Shown here: in pieces, positions 43,932 through 52,456 of the stretch
How the letters are laid out: each line of letters begins with the position of its first letter
Numbering within the stretch: position 1 is the first letter of the stretch
Assembly: GCF_021483235.1 (NCBI RefSeq)
Contig: NZ_JAKEEC010000006.1
Coordinates: 6,253 to 70,252, forward strand
DNA length: 64,000 nt
From: Arthrobacter alkaliphilus
GTDB taxonomy: Bacteria; Actinomycetota; Actinomycetes; Actinomycetales; Micrococcaceae
Reading direction: 5' to 3'
Notes under the pieces: model-generated
What the model was told of the DNA's origin: nothing
The model's database searches: none
What the model saw: the letters and a program-made list of their open reading frames with translations, nothing else
Translations under genes and position numbers: made by a program

Positions 43932-44381
43932 ATGAGCCTCATGGGCATACCCCAGTTCAAACAATTCTTCCGTCAAGCGGCCAGCCTGGATATCGACAAG
44001 AACGACCTGAAGCGCTTTCACGACTTCGTCGGCGACAGAACCTACAACCTGCTCGTGCGGGCCGAAGCCTCGGCCAGAGCAAACGGCCGCGACATTATCG
44101 AGCCGAGCGACCTCCCCATCACGAAGGGCCTCCAGGAGTGCATGCACGCCTATCGCAAGATCGACCAGACAGTTGAACTTGCGCCCATTTTGGCCAGGCT
44201 GACCGAGCGGCCACCGCTGGACCTCGAATACAGCGAGGAGACCAGAGAAGGGCTCCCGCAGGTCTCGGGCGGCCTGGGCGTCGCCCTGGCGCGGTGCTTC
44301 CGCCTCCTCGACGACAAGGTCAAGAACCCACAAACGCCGCACTGGGAAAAGGCCGAGCAGGTATTTGACCTCCTACTATAG
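43932..44381 (+). CDS. DUF1931 bacterial histone-fold protein
   Basis: A 149-residue protein of the DUF1931 family, whose structural relatives contain a double histone fold. The ATG at 43932 is favoured, with an AGGA site upstream and the family start MSLMGIPQFKQFFRQAA; an ATG at 43896 is in frame but lacks a site. Conserved blocks: DIDKNDLKRFHDFVGD, ANGRDIIEPSDLPITKGLQE, RPPLDLEYSEET, and a C-terminal KNPQTPHWEKAEQVFDLL. Such proteins may bind DNA or act as stress-associated scaffolds. It sits at the end of the ATPase island, and its stop codon lies inside a tandem repeat. Confidence 0.9.
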   Translation: MSLMGIPQFKQFFRQAASLDIDKNDLKRFHDFVGDRTYNLLVRAEASARANGRDIIEPSDLPITKGLQECMHAYRKIDQTVELAPILARLTERPPLDLEYSEETREGLPQVSGGLGVALARCFRLLDDKVKNPQTPHWEKAEQVFDLLL

Positions 44382-44411
44382 GGCGGCCGCGCTGCTATAG
44401 GGCGGCCGCGC
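44376..44411. repeat. 19-bp-period tandem duplication at the DUF1931 stop codon
   Basis: CTATAGGGCGGCCGCGC occurs at 44376-44392 and 44395-44411. The first copy supplies the TAG stop. Each copy contains a NotI-type palindrome GCGGCCGC. It may be a slippage duplication or part of the transcript end between the convergent DUF1931 and DUF2891 genes. Confidence 0.8.
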
Positions 44412-44432
44412 GCACTTTGTCCAAAGAATCGG

Positions 44433-45515
44433 TCAGTCCAGCGCTACCACGGATTCCAGTGCGTCCCATGCGAAGCTGGCCAGCCAGTGCGTGGACATGA
44501 AGTCGCCGCTCTCCAGCCCGGCAAGCCCGGCCTTGAGCATCGGATCGAGTGCCTGACGGAGCACGGCAGCAACAGCGGAAGCCTCGGCACTGCCGGATCC
44601 GCGAAGCGTCGCGATGATTCGGGCGACCTGTCCGGCGCGGGTCAGGTTCAGCCCGTGCAGGTGCACCAGGTATCCGTCGGTCTCGTCCGTCACGCTGACG
44701 GGCTGCAGGATCCGCGACTCTGCTGAGAGTCCCGGCAGGAAACCGGCGAACCATGCGGCGAACTCGTCGGCGGACAGAATGCGGCGCATCAGGTCCGCCT
44801 CGCTCAGTCCTGCGGAGAGGAAGTCCTGGCCACTGAGCTCCCAGTCGCCCGGCCAGCCGCGGTCGTTGCCAAACCAGGCGCGCGCTGCTTCTTCGCATGC
44901 CTTCGCTGCATCATCCCGGCCCAGTGACCGGAAGGCATCCAGCATGTAACCCACTCCGAAGGCCGCGTTGGTGTGCAGGCCGTGCCGGACGGGGTACTGC
45001 GCCTTGGCCAGCCACGCCGCGCTCAGCTCCGCCACTGCATCGACCAAGGGCTCCAGCGCGGCGCCCCATTCCGGGATCTGAGGATCATCCGAGGCAGAAC
45101 ACGTGGCCGCCAGCCGCATAAGCCAGGCCCAGCCGTACGGCCGCTCCCAGGACGGGTTGGCCACGAGGTAGTCGCGTTCCACCGCGAGCTTGGCCGTGGT
45201 CAGGTTGGCGCCCAGCGCTTCCCGCAACGACGCGGCCGTGGGGCTGTCCACCCAAGCCTTCGTGCCGCCGTCGGACGCTCCGTCCAAGGGCGAGCCGGGA
45301 GCACCGCCGAGCAGGCTCACCCCCAGCCAGTGCATGTGCACGCAGGAATGCCAGTCGAAGGAAGTGTAGAACGCGGGGTGGATCTGCTCCGGAGTGGGCC
45401 GGTCGTTAGCCGAAACCTGGATGTGGTGCGCCGAGTGCGGGTAGGGCTCGGAAAGGTTGCCCAGCACCACGGCCGCGTATCCCGGTGCCGCCTGTGCGCG
45501 AAAATCGTTGTCCAT
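44433..45515 (-). CDS. DUF2891 family protein
   Basis: A 360-residue soluble protein of the DUF2891 family, Trp/His/Ala-rich and predicted all-helical (alpha/alpha toroid-like). Conserved blocks: HPAFYTSFDWHSCVHMHWLG, NPSWERPYGWAWLMRLA, and STHWLASFAWDALES near the end. The start at 45515 follows AAAGGA. It is 18 nt downstream of the DUF979 gene and ends the DUF969-DUF979-DUF2891 operon. The toroid-like pattern suggests a hydrolase or isomerase, but no activity is established from sequence. Confidence 0.85.
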   Translation of the reverse strand: MDNDFRAQAAPGYAAVVLGNLSEPYPHSAHHIQVSANDRPTPEQIHPAFYTSFDWHSCVHMHWLGVSLLGGAPGSPLDGASDGGTKAWVDSPTAASLREALGANLTTAKLAVERDYLVANPSWERPYGWAWLMRLAATCSASDDPQIPEWGAALEPLVDAVAELSAAWLAKAQYPVRHGLHTNAAFGVGYMLDAFRSLGRDDAAKACEEAARAWFGNDRGWPGDWELSGQDFLSAGLSEADLMRRILSADEFAAWFAGFLPGLSAESRILQPVSVTDETDGYLVHLHGLNLTRAGQVARIIATLRGSGSAEASAVAAVLRQALDPMLKAGLAGLESGDFMSTHWLASFAWDALESVVALD

Positions 45516-45533
45516 GGTGTTCCTTTGCGGGGT

Positions 45534-46505
45534 TTAGTGGAAGGCCAGGAAGTACATCAGCCCGATGTTGACTGCGAGCAGCGGGATGGCGGTGCCCACC
45601 TGTGCCGCGATGACGCCGTATTTGTTGTCCATTTCGAGCAGCGCGGACGGTACCAGGTTGAAGTTGGCGGCCATGGGCGTGCACAGCGTCCCGCAGAAGC
45701 CGGCGAGCATGCCGATGGCGAAGACAATGGCCGGGTCGCCGTGGAAGGTCTGTACCAGGACGGGCCAGCCGATCGCGGCCGTCATGATGGGGAACGCGGC
45801 GAACCCGTTGCCCATGAGCACGGTGAACAGGAACATGCCCACGCAGTACACGACCACGCCGGCGATCAGCGAGCCCTTAGGAAGCAGCCCGGAAGCGAGC
45901 GTGCCCACAGCAGTTCCTACGCCCGCTTTGGTGAAGAGGATGCCCAGCGTGGTGAGCATTTGCGGCAGCAGCGCGGCCCAGCCGATCGATTCGAGGATGC
46001 GGCGGCTTTCGAAAATGGGCGTCGCCGGGTTCTTGGGCTTGAGGATCAAAAGGGCGACGACGACGGCCGCCACGGCACCGATGGCCAGGGCCACCAGGGT
46101 GGTGTTCTTGGGATCGAGCAGCGGGGTGCGGCCGATCACCAGTACCGGCGCAGCCAGCACCAGGATCACTGTAACCAGGGGCAGCGTCAGGGCGGGGATG
46201 AAGAGCTTGTTGCCGAAGCGCTTGGCGAAAGCCTCCCGCTCCGGGCCGGTGGTGGTGCGGTGCTTGCCGTGGCCCAACAGCCCGGTGGAGGCCAGGACCA
46301 CCAGGACCAGGACGGCGATGCCCAGGATCCAGCCCGGGGCGGTGCCCGCCTGGACCCAGGTGCTATAGAAGAAGCACAGGCCCAACAGGCCCCAGAAGGC
46401 CGAGCTGCCCCAGCGGCGGGGGTGGTTGGTGTCGGCGGCAATCAAGGATGCCCACGCGACAAAGAGAATGCCGATCAGCCAGTAAACCGCTTCAACGTTG
46501 ATCAT
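45534..46505 (-). CDS. DUF979 membrane protein (putative 5-oxoproline permease subunit)
   Basis: A 323-residue protein with about nine hydrophobic spans, DUF979 family (YWLIGILFVAWASLIAADT at the N-terminus; GTLCTPMAANFNLVPSALLEM near the C-terminus). Its start overlaps the DUF969 stop as ATGA. DUF969/DUF979 form a conserved pair of membrane proteins often found near pyroglutamyl peptidase or oxoprolinase genes. Here the pair belongs to the oxoproline cluster and shares its operator, so transport of 5-oxoproline is the likely role, by inference. Confidence 0.85.
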   Translation of the reverse strand: MINVEAVYWLIGILFVAWASLIAADTNHPRRWGSSAFWGLLGLCFFYSTWVQAGTAPGWILGIAVLVLVVLASTGLLGHGKHRTTTGPEREAFAKRFGNKLFIPALTLPLVTVILVLAAPVLVIGRTPLLDPKNTTLVALAIGAVAAVVVALLILKPKNPATPIFESRRILESIGWAALLPQMLTTLGILFTKAGVGTAVGTLASGLLPKGSLIAGVVVYCVGMFLFTVLMGNGFAAFPIMTAAIGWPVLVQTFHGDPAIVFAIGMLAGFCGTLCTPMAANFNLVPSALLEMDNKYGVIAAQVGTAIPLLAVNIGLMYFLAFH

Positions 46506-47215
46506 TTGGCTTCTCCTGCGGTTTCCTTCTGGGCGGTGAGCTCGTACTCGCGGTATTCCTTGTCCAATTGCTTGTCCAGGCGCAGCAGCCTGAACCCGTG
46601 GATGAGGAAGGCTGCGATGGCGGTGGGGATGGCCCAGAGCGCCAATTGGAGCGGTTCCAGGTGCAGGTGGTAGGTGGTGTCCACGAACGTGGTGATCAGC
46701 AGGATGGAGCCGACGGCCACGAAGACGTCCTCACCGAAGAAGACCCCCACGTTGTCAGCGCCTGCGGAGTGGCCCTTGATCTTCTCGCTGATCTTCTCCG
46801 GCACGTGGCCGTAGCGGCGCAACGCTGCGCCCTCTGCCATTGGGAACACCAGCGGGCGGACGGTCTGGGCGTGGCCGCCGATGCTGTTCAGGCCCACGGC
46901 GGCGGTAATCTGGCGGACAGCCAGGTACCCGATCAGGACGCGGCCCGCGGTCAGCTTGGCAAGGCGGCCGATGAGGATCTTGGCCTGCTCCTGCAGCCCG
47001 AAGAACTCAATGATGCCCACCACCGGCAGCACCGCAACGAAGATGGTGACCGAGCGGCTGTTGGCGAATCCGGTGCCGAACGAGTCGAGGATCTGTGCGG
47101 GGTTCATGCCGCCCAGCAGTGCCGTGACAATGCCGGCGACGGTGACGACAATCAGGGGGTTCAGGCGGATGGCGAAGCCAACGATCACCAGGAGCACCCC
47201 GATGAGTACAAGCAT
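46502..47215 (-). CDS. DUF969 membrane protein (putative 5-oxoproline permease subunit)
   Basis: A 237-residue protein with about six spans, DUF969 family (VLIGVLLVIVGFAIRLNPL, LNSIGGHAQTVRPLVFPMAEGAA). The start at 47215 follows AAGGGAT. It is the first gene of the three-gene operon whose promoter region holds the TTGTTCAACAA site at 47384-47394. It likely forms one transporter with the DUF979 product. Confidence 0.85.
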   Translation of the reverse strand: MLVLIGVLLVIVGFAIRLNPLIVVTVAGIVTALLGGMNPAQILDSFGTGFANSRSVTIFVAVLPVVGIIEFFGLQEQAKILIGRLAKLTAGRVLIGYLAVRQITAAVGLNSIGGHAQTVRPLVFPMAEGAALRRYGHVPEKISEKIKGHSAGADNVGVFFGEDVFVAVGSILLITTFVDTTYHLHLEPLQLALWAIPTAIAAFLIHGFRLLRLDKQLDKEYREYELTAQKETAGEAK

Positions 47216-47381
47216 GGTTATCCCTTCCCAGGGGACCCGTGACGGGTCTGCGAAAGTGGGGGCCGGCGCGTCCGTGGCCCGGTTGAAGGGTTGGGCGGCG
47301 CCGAGGGGCGGGAGCCCCGGTCACGTCAAAGCTGCAGGTTTTAGTGAGCTGCAGAACAACGGTGTGATTTACAGCATACCG

Positions 47382-47396
47382 TTTTGTTCAACAATC
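47382..47396 (-). promoter_or_regulatory. GntR-type operator before the DUF969 operon
   Basis: TTGTTCAACAA (47384-47394) is a perfect palindrome about a central base. The same core, in a longer perfect form, lies before pxpA at 52418-52432. This links both promoters to one regulator, most likely the GntR protein encoded between them. Confidence 0.7.
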
Positions 47397-47425
47397 CTAC
47401 AACCCCTCCCGGGGAAAAGTTTTGG

Positions 47426-48103
47426 CTACCGTTCGACGGCGGCGAGCAGCTGCGCCTCGGCGCGGTCCAGGTAGGCGGCCAGGAAGTCCGCTGCCGCGGC
47501 CAGGTTCCCCGCTTCCAGAAGCTCCACAATCTTGGCGTTGTCCTCGACGTACGGCTCGTGGAAGGCCGGATTGGCAGCCATGGAGTGGAATACCAGCCGC
47601 ATTTCGGCCAGGACCTGGTCCATGAGGCTGTTGAGCCGCTCACTGCCCGCGCGGTCCACGATGGCACGATGGAAGTCCTGGTTGGCGCTGGCCATGCCGG
47701 AGATGTCCCCCTCTGCGGCGGCGGCCCTCGCCGCTTTGATGATTCCCGACAACCGCTCCATTGACGTGTCCCCCGCCCACAGCACCGCCGCGGGCTCCAA
47801 GAAGCGGCGGACGCGGTAGATCTCCCGGACGTCGTCCGCCGTCGGATGGGCGACAAACACTCCGCGGTTGGGGATGCGAGTGACGATATGCTCCGCGTGG
47901 AGCGCGGTGAACGCCTCCCGCAGGGTATTGCGGGACACGCCAAGGGCCTCGCACAGCGCTTCCTCGGCGAGCTTGGAGCCGGGCTTCAGCTTCCCGGCCT
48001 CGATGCGGCTACGGAGCTGGGCCGCCACCCAGAGGCCCGTTTCGGCGTGCTTAGTGGTCTTGGCCTGGGCTTGGAGATCGGCAAGCACCTCGTCAAACGT
48101 CAT
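47426..48103 (-). CDS. GntR-family regulator (FCD) of the oxoproline cluster
   Basis: A 225-residue regulator. The winged HTH is at about 25-90 (KLAEEALCEALGVSRNTLREAF) and the FCD domain at about 100-220 (IYRVRRFLEPAAVLWA; NQDFHRAIVDRAGS). It lies 49 nt downstream of the biotin carboxylase gene and 210 nt upstream of the DUF969 operon, all on the minus strand. It is the natural candidate to bind the TTGTTCAACAA palindromes at both ends of the cluster, probably responding to 5-oxoproline. Confidence 0.88.
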   Translation of the reverse strand: MTFDEVLADLQAQAKTTKHAETGLWVAAQLRSRIEAGKLKPGSKLAEEALCEALGVSRNTLREAFTALHAEHIVTRIPNRGVFVAHPTADDVREIYRVRRFLEPAAVLWAGDTSMERLSGIIKAARAAAAEGDISGMASANQDFHRAIVDRAGSERLNSLMDQVLAEMRLVFHSMAANPAFHEPYVEDNAKIVELLEAGNLAAAADFLAAYLDRAEAQLLAAVER

Positions 48104-48152
48104 GGCACCACGATATCGGCCCGGACCCGGGCCACCGCGCCAGCATCGCCGC

Positions 48153-49916
48153 TTACCCGATGCTGGTGAGGACCTGACCGGGCGCGACGGCGTCCCCCGC
48201 CGCTGCTAACTGCTCACCGAGCGTACCGGCCCGGTGGGCTGCAATGGCCGTCTCCATCTTCATGGCTTCGAGCACTAGCACCGTTTCCCCTTCCGCGACT
48301 GACGCCCCGGGCTGGGCCAGCCACTTCACTACGGTGCCCGCCATGGTCGCCAGCAGATCGCCGTCGTGCTTCTCCGCGGCAGTCTCCGCGCCGTTGTCCT
48401 GGGCTCCGGTAACGGGAGCTCCGGAACGTGGCCGTGCGCCGCCGTCGAGCAGTGCATCCAGCAGCGTCTTGGGAAGTCCCAGCTCCATCCGCTTGCCGTC
48501 CACCTCGATGCCGATGGTCCGGCGGGGTTCCTCCGGCGCCGCCGGGCTGAAGGCTGGGTCCGCAGCCAGGGCCGTTGCGAACTCGCTCTCGATCCAAGTG
48601 GTGTAGATGTCCAGCCCATCGGCGCGGGTAAAGTCCGGGTCCTCGAGCACGGCCCGGTGGAGCGGCAGCACGGTGGCCAGGCCTCCGATGCGGAACTCCC
48701 GCAGGGCCCGGCGGGCGCGGCGCAGGGCCTGCTGCCGGTCCGCTCCGGTGACCACGAGCTTGGCAAGCAGGGAGTCGAACTGCCCCGGCACCACAGAGCC
48801 GGCGCGGACACCGGTGTCTACGCGGATCCCCGGCCCGGTGGGCACTTCGAACTCCGTGACAGAGCCCGGGGACGGCAGGAAGCCCCGGCCCGGGTCCTCG
48901 GCGTTGATCCGGAACTCGAACGAATGGCCCTGTGGTTCCGGGTCCTCCAGGATGGGAAGCTTCTCCCCCGCCGCGATGGCCAGCTGGGCGGCCACCAGGT
49001 CCACGCCCGAGGTCTCCTCGGTGATGGGATGCTCCACCTGCAGCCGGGTGTTCACCTCCAGGAAGCTCAGGAAGCCCGAGCCGTCCAGCAGGTACTCCAC
49101 GGTGCCTGCACCCACGTATCCGGCCTCGCGGCAGATCGCCTTGGCCGAGTCGTGGATGGCAGCACGCTGTTCGGGGGTGAGGAAGGGCGCGGGCGCCTCC
49201 TCCACGAGCTTCTGGTGGCGGCGCTGCAGCGAGCAGTCACGCGTTCCCACCACCACCACGTTTCCGTGCGTGTCCGCGATGACCTGGGCTTCCACGTGGC
49301 GGGGGCGGTCCAGGAACTTCTCCACATAGCACTCACTACGGCCGAAGGCGGCCAGGGATTCACGCACCGCCGAGTCAAAGCTTTCCTCGATGTCGGCCTG
49401 GTTACGGACCACCTTCAGGCCCCGGCCGCCGCCGCCGAAGGCAGCCTTGATGGCAACCGGGAGGCCTACCTGTTCAGCAAAGGTCCGGACTTCGGCGGCG
49501 CTGGCCACCGGACCGTCGCTGCCCGGGGCGAGGGGGGCGCCGGCGCGGACGGCCACCTCGCGGGCGCTGACCTTGTCGCCCAGGAGCCGGATGGTCTCCG
49601 GCGAAGGGCCAATCCAGGTCAGACCCGCGTCGATGACCGCCTGGGCGAAGGTGGCGTTCTCGGACAGGAAGCCGTAGCCGGGGTGGACGGCGTCGGCACC
49701 GCTTTTCTCGGCGACAGCAAGGATTTTCTCGATGTCCAGGTAGGTTTCCTGCGGCTTGGAGCCGTCCAGCGAGTAAGCTTCGGAGGCTACGGAGACGTGC
49801 AGCGCGTCGGCGTCGGGATCGGCGTAGACGGCCACGCTGTCCAGGCCTGCATCGTCGCAAGCGCGGGCGATCCGGACGGCGATCTCGCCGCGGTTGGCAA
49901 TGAGGACTTTACGCAT
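48153..49916 (-). CDS. biotin carboxylase fused to biotin carrier domain
   Basis: A 587-residue protein. Residues 1-450 are biotin carboxylase ([28 protein letters not shown]; the ATP-grasp [29 protein letters not shown]). The last 75 residues are a biotinyl domain with EAMKM, the biotinylated Lys being residue 553. It carboxylates biotin with ATP and bicarbonate, but no carboxyltransferase is encoded here. Such AccC/AccB-like genes recur beside pxpABC, so it may assist the oxoprolinase. Its start overlaps the pxpBC stop by 8 nt. Confidence 0.92.
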   Translation of the reverse strand: MRKVLIANRGEIAVRIARACDDAGLDSVAVYADPDADALHVSVASEAYSLDGSKPQETYLDIEKILAVAEKSGADAVHPGYGFLSENATFAQAVIDAGLTWIGPSPETIRLLGDKVSAREVAVRAGAPLAPGSDGPVASAAEVRTFAEQVGLPVAIKAAFGGGGRGLKVVRNQADIEESFDSAVRESLAAFGRSECYVEKFLDRPRHVEAQVIADTHGNVVVVGTRDCSLQRRHQKLVEEAPAPFLTPEQRAAIHDSAKAICREAGYVGAGTVEYLLDGSGFLSFLEVNTRLQVEHPITEETSGVDLVAAQLAIAAGEKLPILEDPEPQGHSFEFRINAEDPGRGFLPSPGSVTEFEVPTGPGIRVDTGVRAGSVVPGQFDSLLAKLVVTGADRQQALRRARRALREFRIGGLATVLPLHRAVLEDPDFTRADGLDIYTTWIESEFATALAADPAFSPAAPEEPRRTIGIEVDGKRMELGLPKTLLDALLDGGARPRSGAPVTGAQDNGAETAAEKHDGDLLATMAGTVVKWLAQPGASVAEGETVLVLEAMKMETAIAAHRAGTLGEQLAAAGDAVAPGQVLTSIG

Positions 49917-51606
49917 GGGAGGTTTCCTTAAGTATTTCGGGCAGGTCAGCCGGGAGCGCCGCAGCGGCGAACCGCACGTGGGTGCCTGGGGGAAGTTGTG
50001 CCGCTTTGTCCAGGTCCGCGTGGACGACGACGGCGATCACCGGGTATCCGCCGGTCACCGGGTGGTCTGACAAGAACAGGACCGGCTGGCCTTCCGGGGG
50101 CACTTGCACAGCGCCGCGGACGGTTCCTTCGCTGGCAAGTTCGCCGTCCCGGCTACGGGTGAGCGCGTTGCCTTTCAGCCGCAGCCCGATCCGGTTCGAT
50201 TGGGATGTGACCGTCCACTCCTGGGTCAGGAAGTCCTGCAGCGTTTCGGCGCTGAACCAGTCCTGCCGGGGTCCGGGGACCACGCGCAGCACCGTGGCCT
50301 GGGTTTGGTCCGGGAGGGGCGAGATTTCGGGGTTGCCCACGACGCTGCCCGGCTTGGGGGTTCCCACGGTCAGGACAGTGCCCGCTTGAAGCGGTTCGGG
50401 GCCGATGCCGGACATCGTGTCCCTGGAACGGCTGCCCAGGGCTTCGGGTCCACCGAGTCCGCCGCGGACACCTATATAGGAGCGCAGACCCGCAGTGGGA
50501 GTGCCCACCGTGAGCTGCTCCCCTGCCAGGAGGGCGAAGGGGGCGTCGCACGCCGGCTGCCGCATAGCGTCCGGCCGCTCATCGCCGGCCTGTTCGTCGT
50601 CCGGGCGCGTGACCGCCAGCGGAACGGCTGCTCCGGTGACAGAAATGACCTGGTCGCTGAGGGCAACAAGTTCAAGTCCGCCGAAGAGGAGTTCGATCCC
50701 GGCGGCGTCCTCCGGGTTGCCCACTAAGCGGTTCGCGCGACGTAGCGCTCCGAGGTCCATGGCGCCGGCGCTGCTCACGCCGAGCGCTGCGTAGCCCGGG
50801 CGGCCGAGGTCCTGGATGGTGGCCTGCAGCCCGGGCTTGCGGACGGCGAGGCCTTCGGTGGCTTGCTCTTCGGCCGCGGCGTCGCTGGGCTTGGGCTGCT
50901 GCTTATTCACGTGCTGCTGATTAACGTTCTGTGGAGCCACCGCGGCCTGGGCACGGACGGCGTGGAACCGGACTGTATTGCCGGGACGGATCAGCGCAGG
51001 GCTCTCCCGGCCCAGATCCCACATGGCTGCATCGGTCCGACCGATCAGCTGCCAGCCGCCCGGCGACTGCCGGGGGTAGACCGCCGAGTAGGCTCCGCCC
51101 AAGGCAACAGCGCCCGCAGGAACAGCCGTACGCGGCGACCGGCGGCGCGGAACCTCCAGGCTGGAATCCTCGCCCGTGAGGTAGGCAAAGCCCGGAGCGA
51201 AGCCGGCGAATGCCGCGGTCCACAGCTGGCCTGTGTGGGCTGCCACCACTCCCTCGCGGCCCAGCCCGGTGAGGGCCGCCACCTCGTCCAGGTCCTCGCC
51301 GTCGTACACCACATCGATGGTGACCAGCGTGCTGTCAGTTTCCGCGGGGGCCGCCAGGTCCAAGCCGCGTACATGTGCGGCCAGTGCCTGTATCGCCTGG
51401 GTCGAATCCGCTGTGATGAGGACTGTTCCGGCGGCGGCGATGACGTCGAACTGGCCCGGCTGCGGGTGCGCGGTGAGCTGCGCCTGGAGGCTGAGGACGG
51501 CCTGGAGGGACGGCAGCTCCACCAGGATGGCACGGTCACCGGCGGCCCTGATCCCGGTCAGGCCGGCGGGCGCGCCGGCTTGAGGTTCGTGCTGCTGCAT
51601 GGTCAT
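49909..51606 (-). CDS. pxpBC: fused 5-oxoprolinase subunits PxpB-PxpC (KipI-KipA-like)
   Basis: A 565-residue fusion. The N-terminal part (about 15-220) is PxpB/KipI-like ([26 protein letters not shown]). A Gln/Asn-rich linker at about 225-245 leads to the PxpC/KipA-like part (about 250-555; [35 protein letters not shown]). With PxpA it opens 5-oxoproline to glutamate using ATP. In E. coli the subunits are separate genes; the fusion is frequent in actinobacteria. It begins 2 nt after the pxpA stop. Confidence 0.93.
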   Translation of the reverse strand: MTMQQHEPQAGAPAGLTGIRAAGDRAILVELPSLQAVLSLQAQLTAHPQPGQFDVIAAAGTVLITADSTQAIQALAAHVRGLDLAAPAETDSTLVTIDVVYDGEDLDEVAALTGLGREGVVAAHTGQLWTAAFAGFAPGFAYLTGEDSSLEVPRRRSPRTAVPAGAVALGGAYSAVYPRQSPGGWQLIGRTDAAMWDLGRESPALIRPGNTVRFHAVRAQAAVAPQNVNQQHVNKQQPKPSDAAAEEQATEGLAVRKPGLQATIQDLGRPGYAALGVSSAGAMDLGALRRANRLVGNPEDAAGIELLFGGLELVALSDQVISVTGAAVPLAVTRPDDEQAGDERPDAMRQPACDAPFALLAGEQLTVGTPTAGLRSYIGVRGGLGGPEALGSRSRDTMSGIGPEPLQAGTVLTVGTPKPGSVVGNPEISPLPDQTQATVLRVVPGPRQDWFSAETLQDFLTQEWTVTSQSNRIGLRLKGNALTRSRDGELASEGTVRGAVQVPPEGQPVLFLSDHPVTGGYPVIAVVVHADLDKAAQLPPGTHVRFAAAALPADLPEILKETSHA

Positions 51607-51608
51607 GG

Positions 51609-52367
51609 CTAGGCGAAACTCCGGATCTGTATGCCGGCGTCCAGCAGTGCCGCGCGGACCGCGGCGGCCATGGCCACGGCCCCGGGGGTGTCGCCGTGCA
51701 GGCAGATGCTTTCGGCTTTGACCGGGACCAAGGAGCCGTCGATGGCTCGGACCACGCCGTCGTTGGCCAGGCGCAGGACGTGCTCGACGACGTCCGCCAC
51801 CTCGTGGAGCACGGCCCCGGGTTCGCGCCGGGAGACCAGGGTGCCGTCCGGATTGTAGGCGCGGTCGGCGAACGCCTCGGCCACGGTCCGGAGCCCGGCG
51901 GCTTCGGCCTGGTGCTGGATTTCGGAGTTCGGCAGCACCATAAGGGGCAGCGTGGGGTCCACGGCCCGGACGGCGGCAACCACGGCGCCGGCCTGCTGCG
52001 GATGGTTCACGATGGTGTTGTAGAGGGCCCCGTGCGGCTTAACGTAGCGGACGGCGGTTCCGGCAGCGAGGGCCATCGCTTGGACTGCGCCGATCTGGTA
52101 AACGACATCTGCGGTGAGCTCAGCCGGGGTCATGTCGACGAAACGGCGGCCGAATCCGGCCAGGTCCCGGTAGCCAGGATGGGCGCCGACGGTGACGCCG
52201 GCCTTCACGGCAGCCTGGCACGTGGCCATGATGCCGACGGGATCGCCGGCGTGGAAGCCGCAGGCGACGTTGGCGCTGGACACGCTTTCAAAAATGGCGG
52301 CGTCGTCGCCGAAGGACCAGTTCCCAAAGGACTCGCCTACGTCGCTGTTCAGATCGATGCTGGGCAT
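51609..52367 (-). CDS. pxpA: 5-oxoprolinase subunit A (LamB/YcsF family)
   Basis: A 252-residue LamB/YcsF protein, the third component of bacterial 5-oxoprolinase. Signatures: [12 protein letters not shown] at the N-terminus, [42 protein letters not shown] and [11 protein letters not shown] near the end. It is the first gene of the pxpA-pxpBC-carboxylase-gntR operon, with a perfect palindromic operator about 50 nt upstream of its start. Confidence 0.96.
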   Translation of the reverse strand: MPSIDLNSDVGESFGNWSFGDDAAIFESVSSANVACGFHAGDPVGIMATCQAAVKAGVTVGAHPGYRDLAGFGRRFVDMTPAELTADVVYQIGAVQAMALAAGTAVRYVKPHGALYNTIVNHPQQAGAVVAAVRAVDPTLPLMVLPNSEIQHQAEAAGLRTVAEAFADRAYNPDGTLVSRREPGAVLHEVADVVEHVLRLANDGVVRAIDGSLVPVKAESICLHGDTPGAVAMAAAVRAALLDAGIQIRSFA

Positions 52368-52417
52368 TGTGATCTCCGTCTCGGTTTGGTGTCCTTCAAG
52401 GATGCCCTAAAACCGAC

Positions 52418-52432
52418 GATTGTTCAACAATC
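52418..52432 (-). promoter_or_regulatory. GntR-type operator before pxpA
   Basis: GATTGTTCAACAATC is a perfect 15-bp palindrome about a central base. It shares TTGTTCAACAA with the site before the DUF969 operon and lies 50-65 nt upstream of the pxpA ATG. Confidence 0.75.
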
Positions 52433-52456
52433 TCGCGACGGGGGGTCTGGTTATCG

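Noticed and set aside
44381..44411. Cloning vector or linker contamination suggested by the NotI-type sites
   Set aside because: Only the short GCGGCCGC-bearing duplication is present, inside continuous native sequence, with no vector backbone. A tandem duplication explains it.
48366..49931. A 521-codon open frame on the plus strand opposite the biotin carboxylase gene
   Set aside because: Its translation has no family resemblance, and the opposite strand encodes a complete, motif-perfect carboxylase. Long antisense frames are common in high-GC DNA with G/C at third positions.
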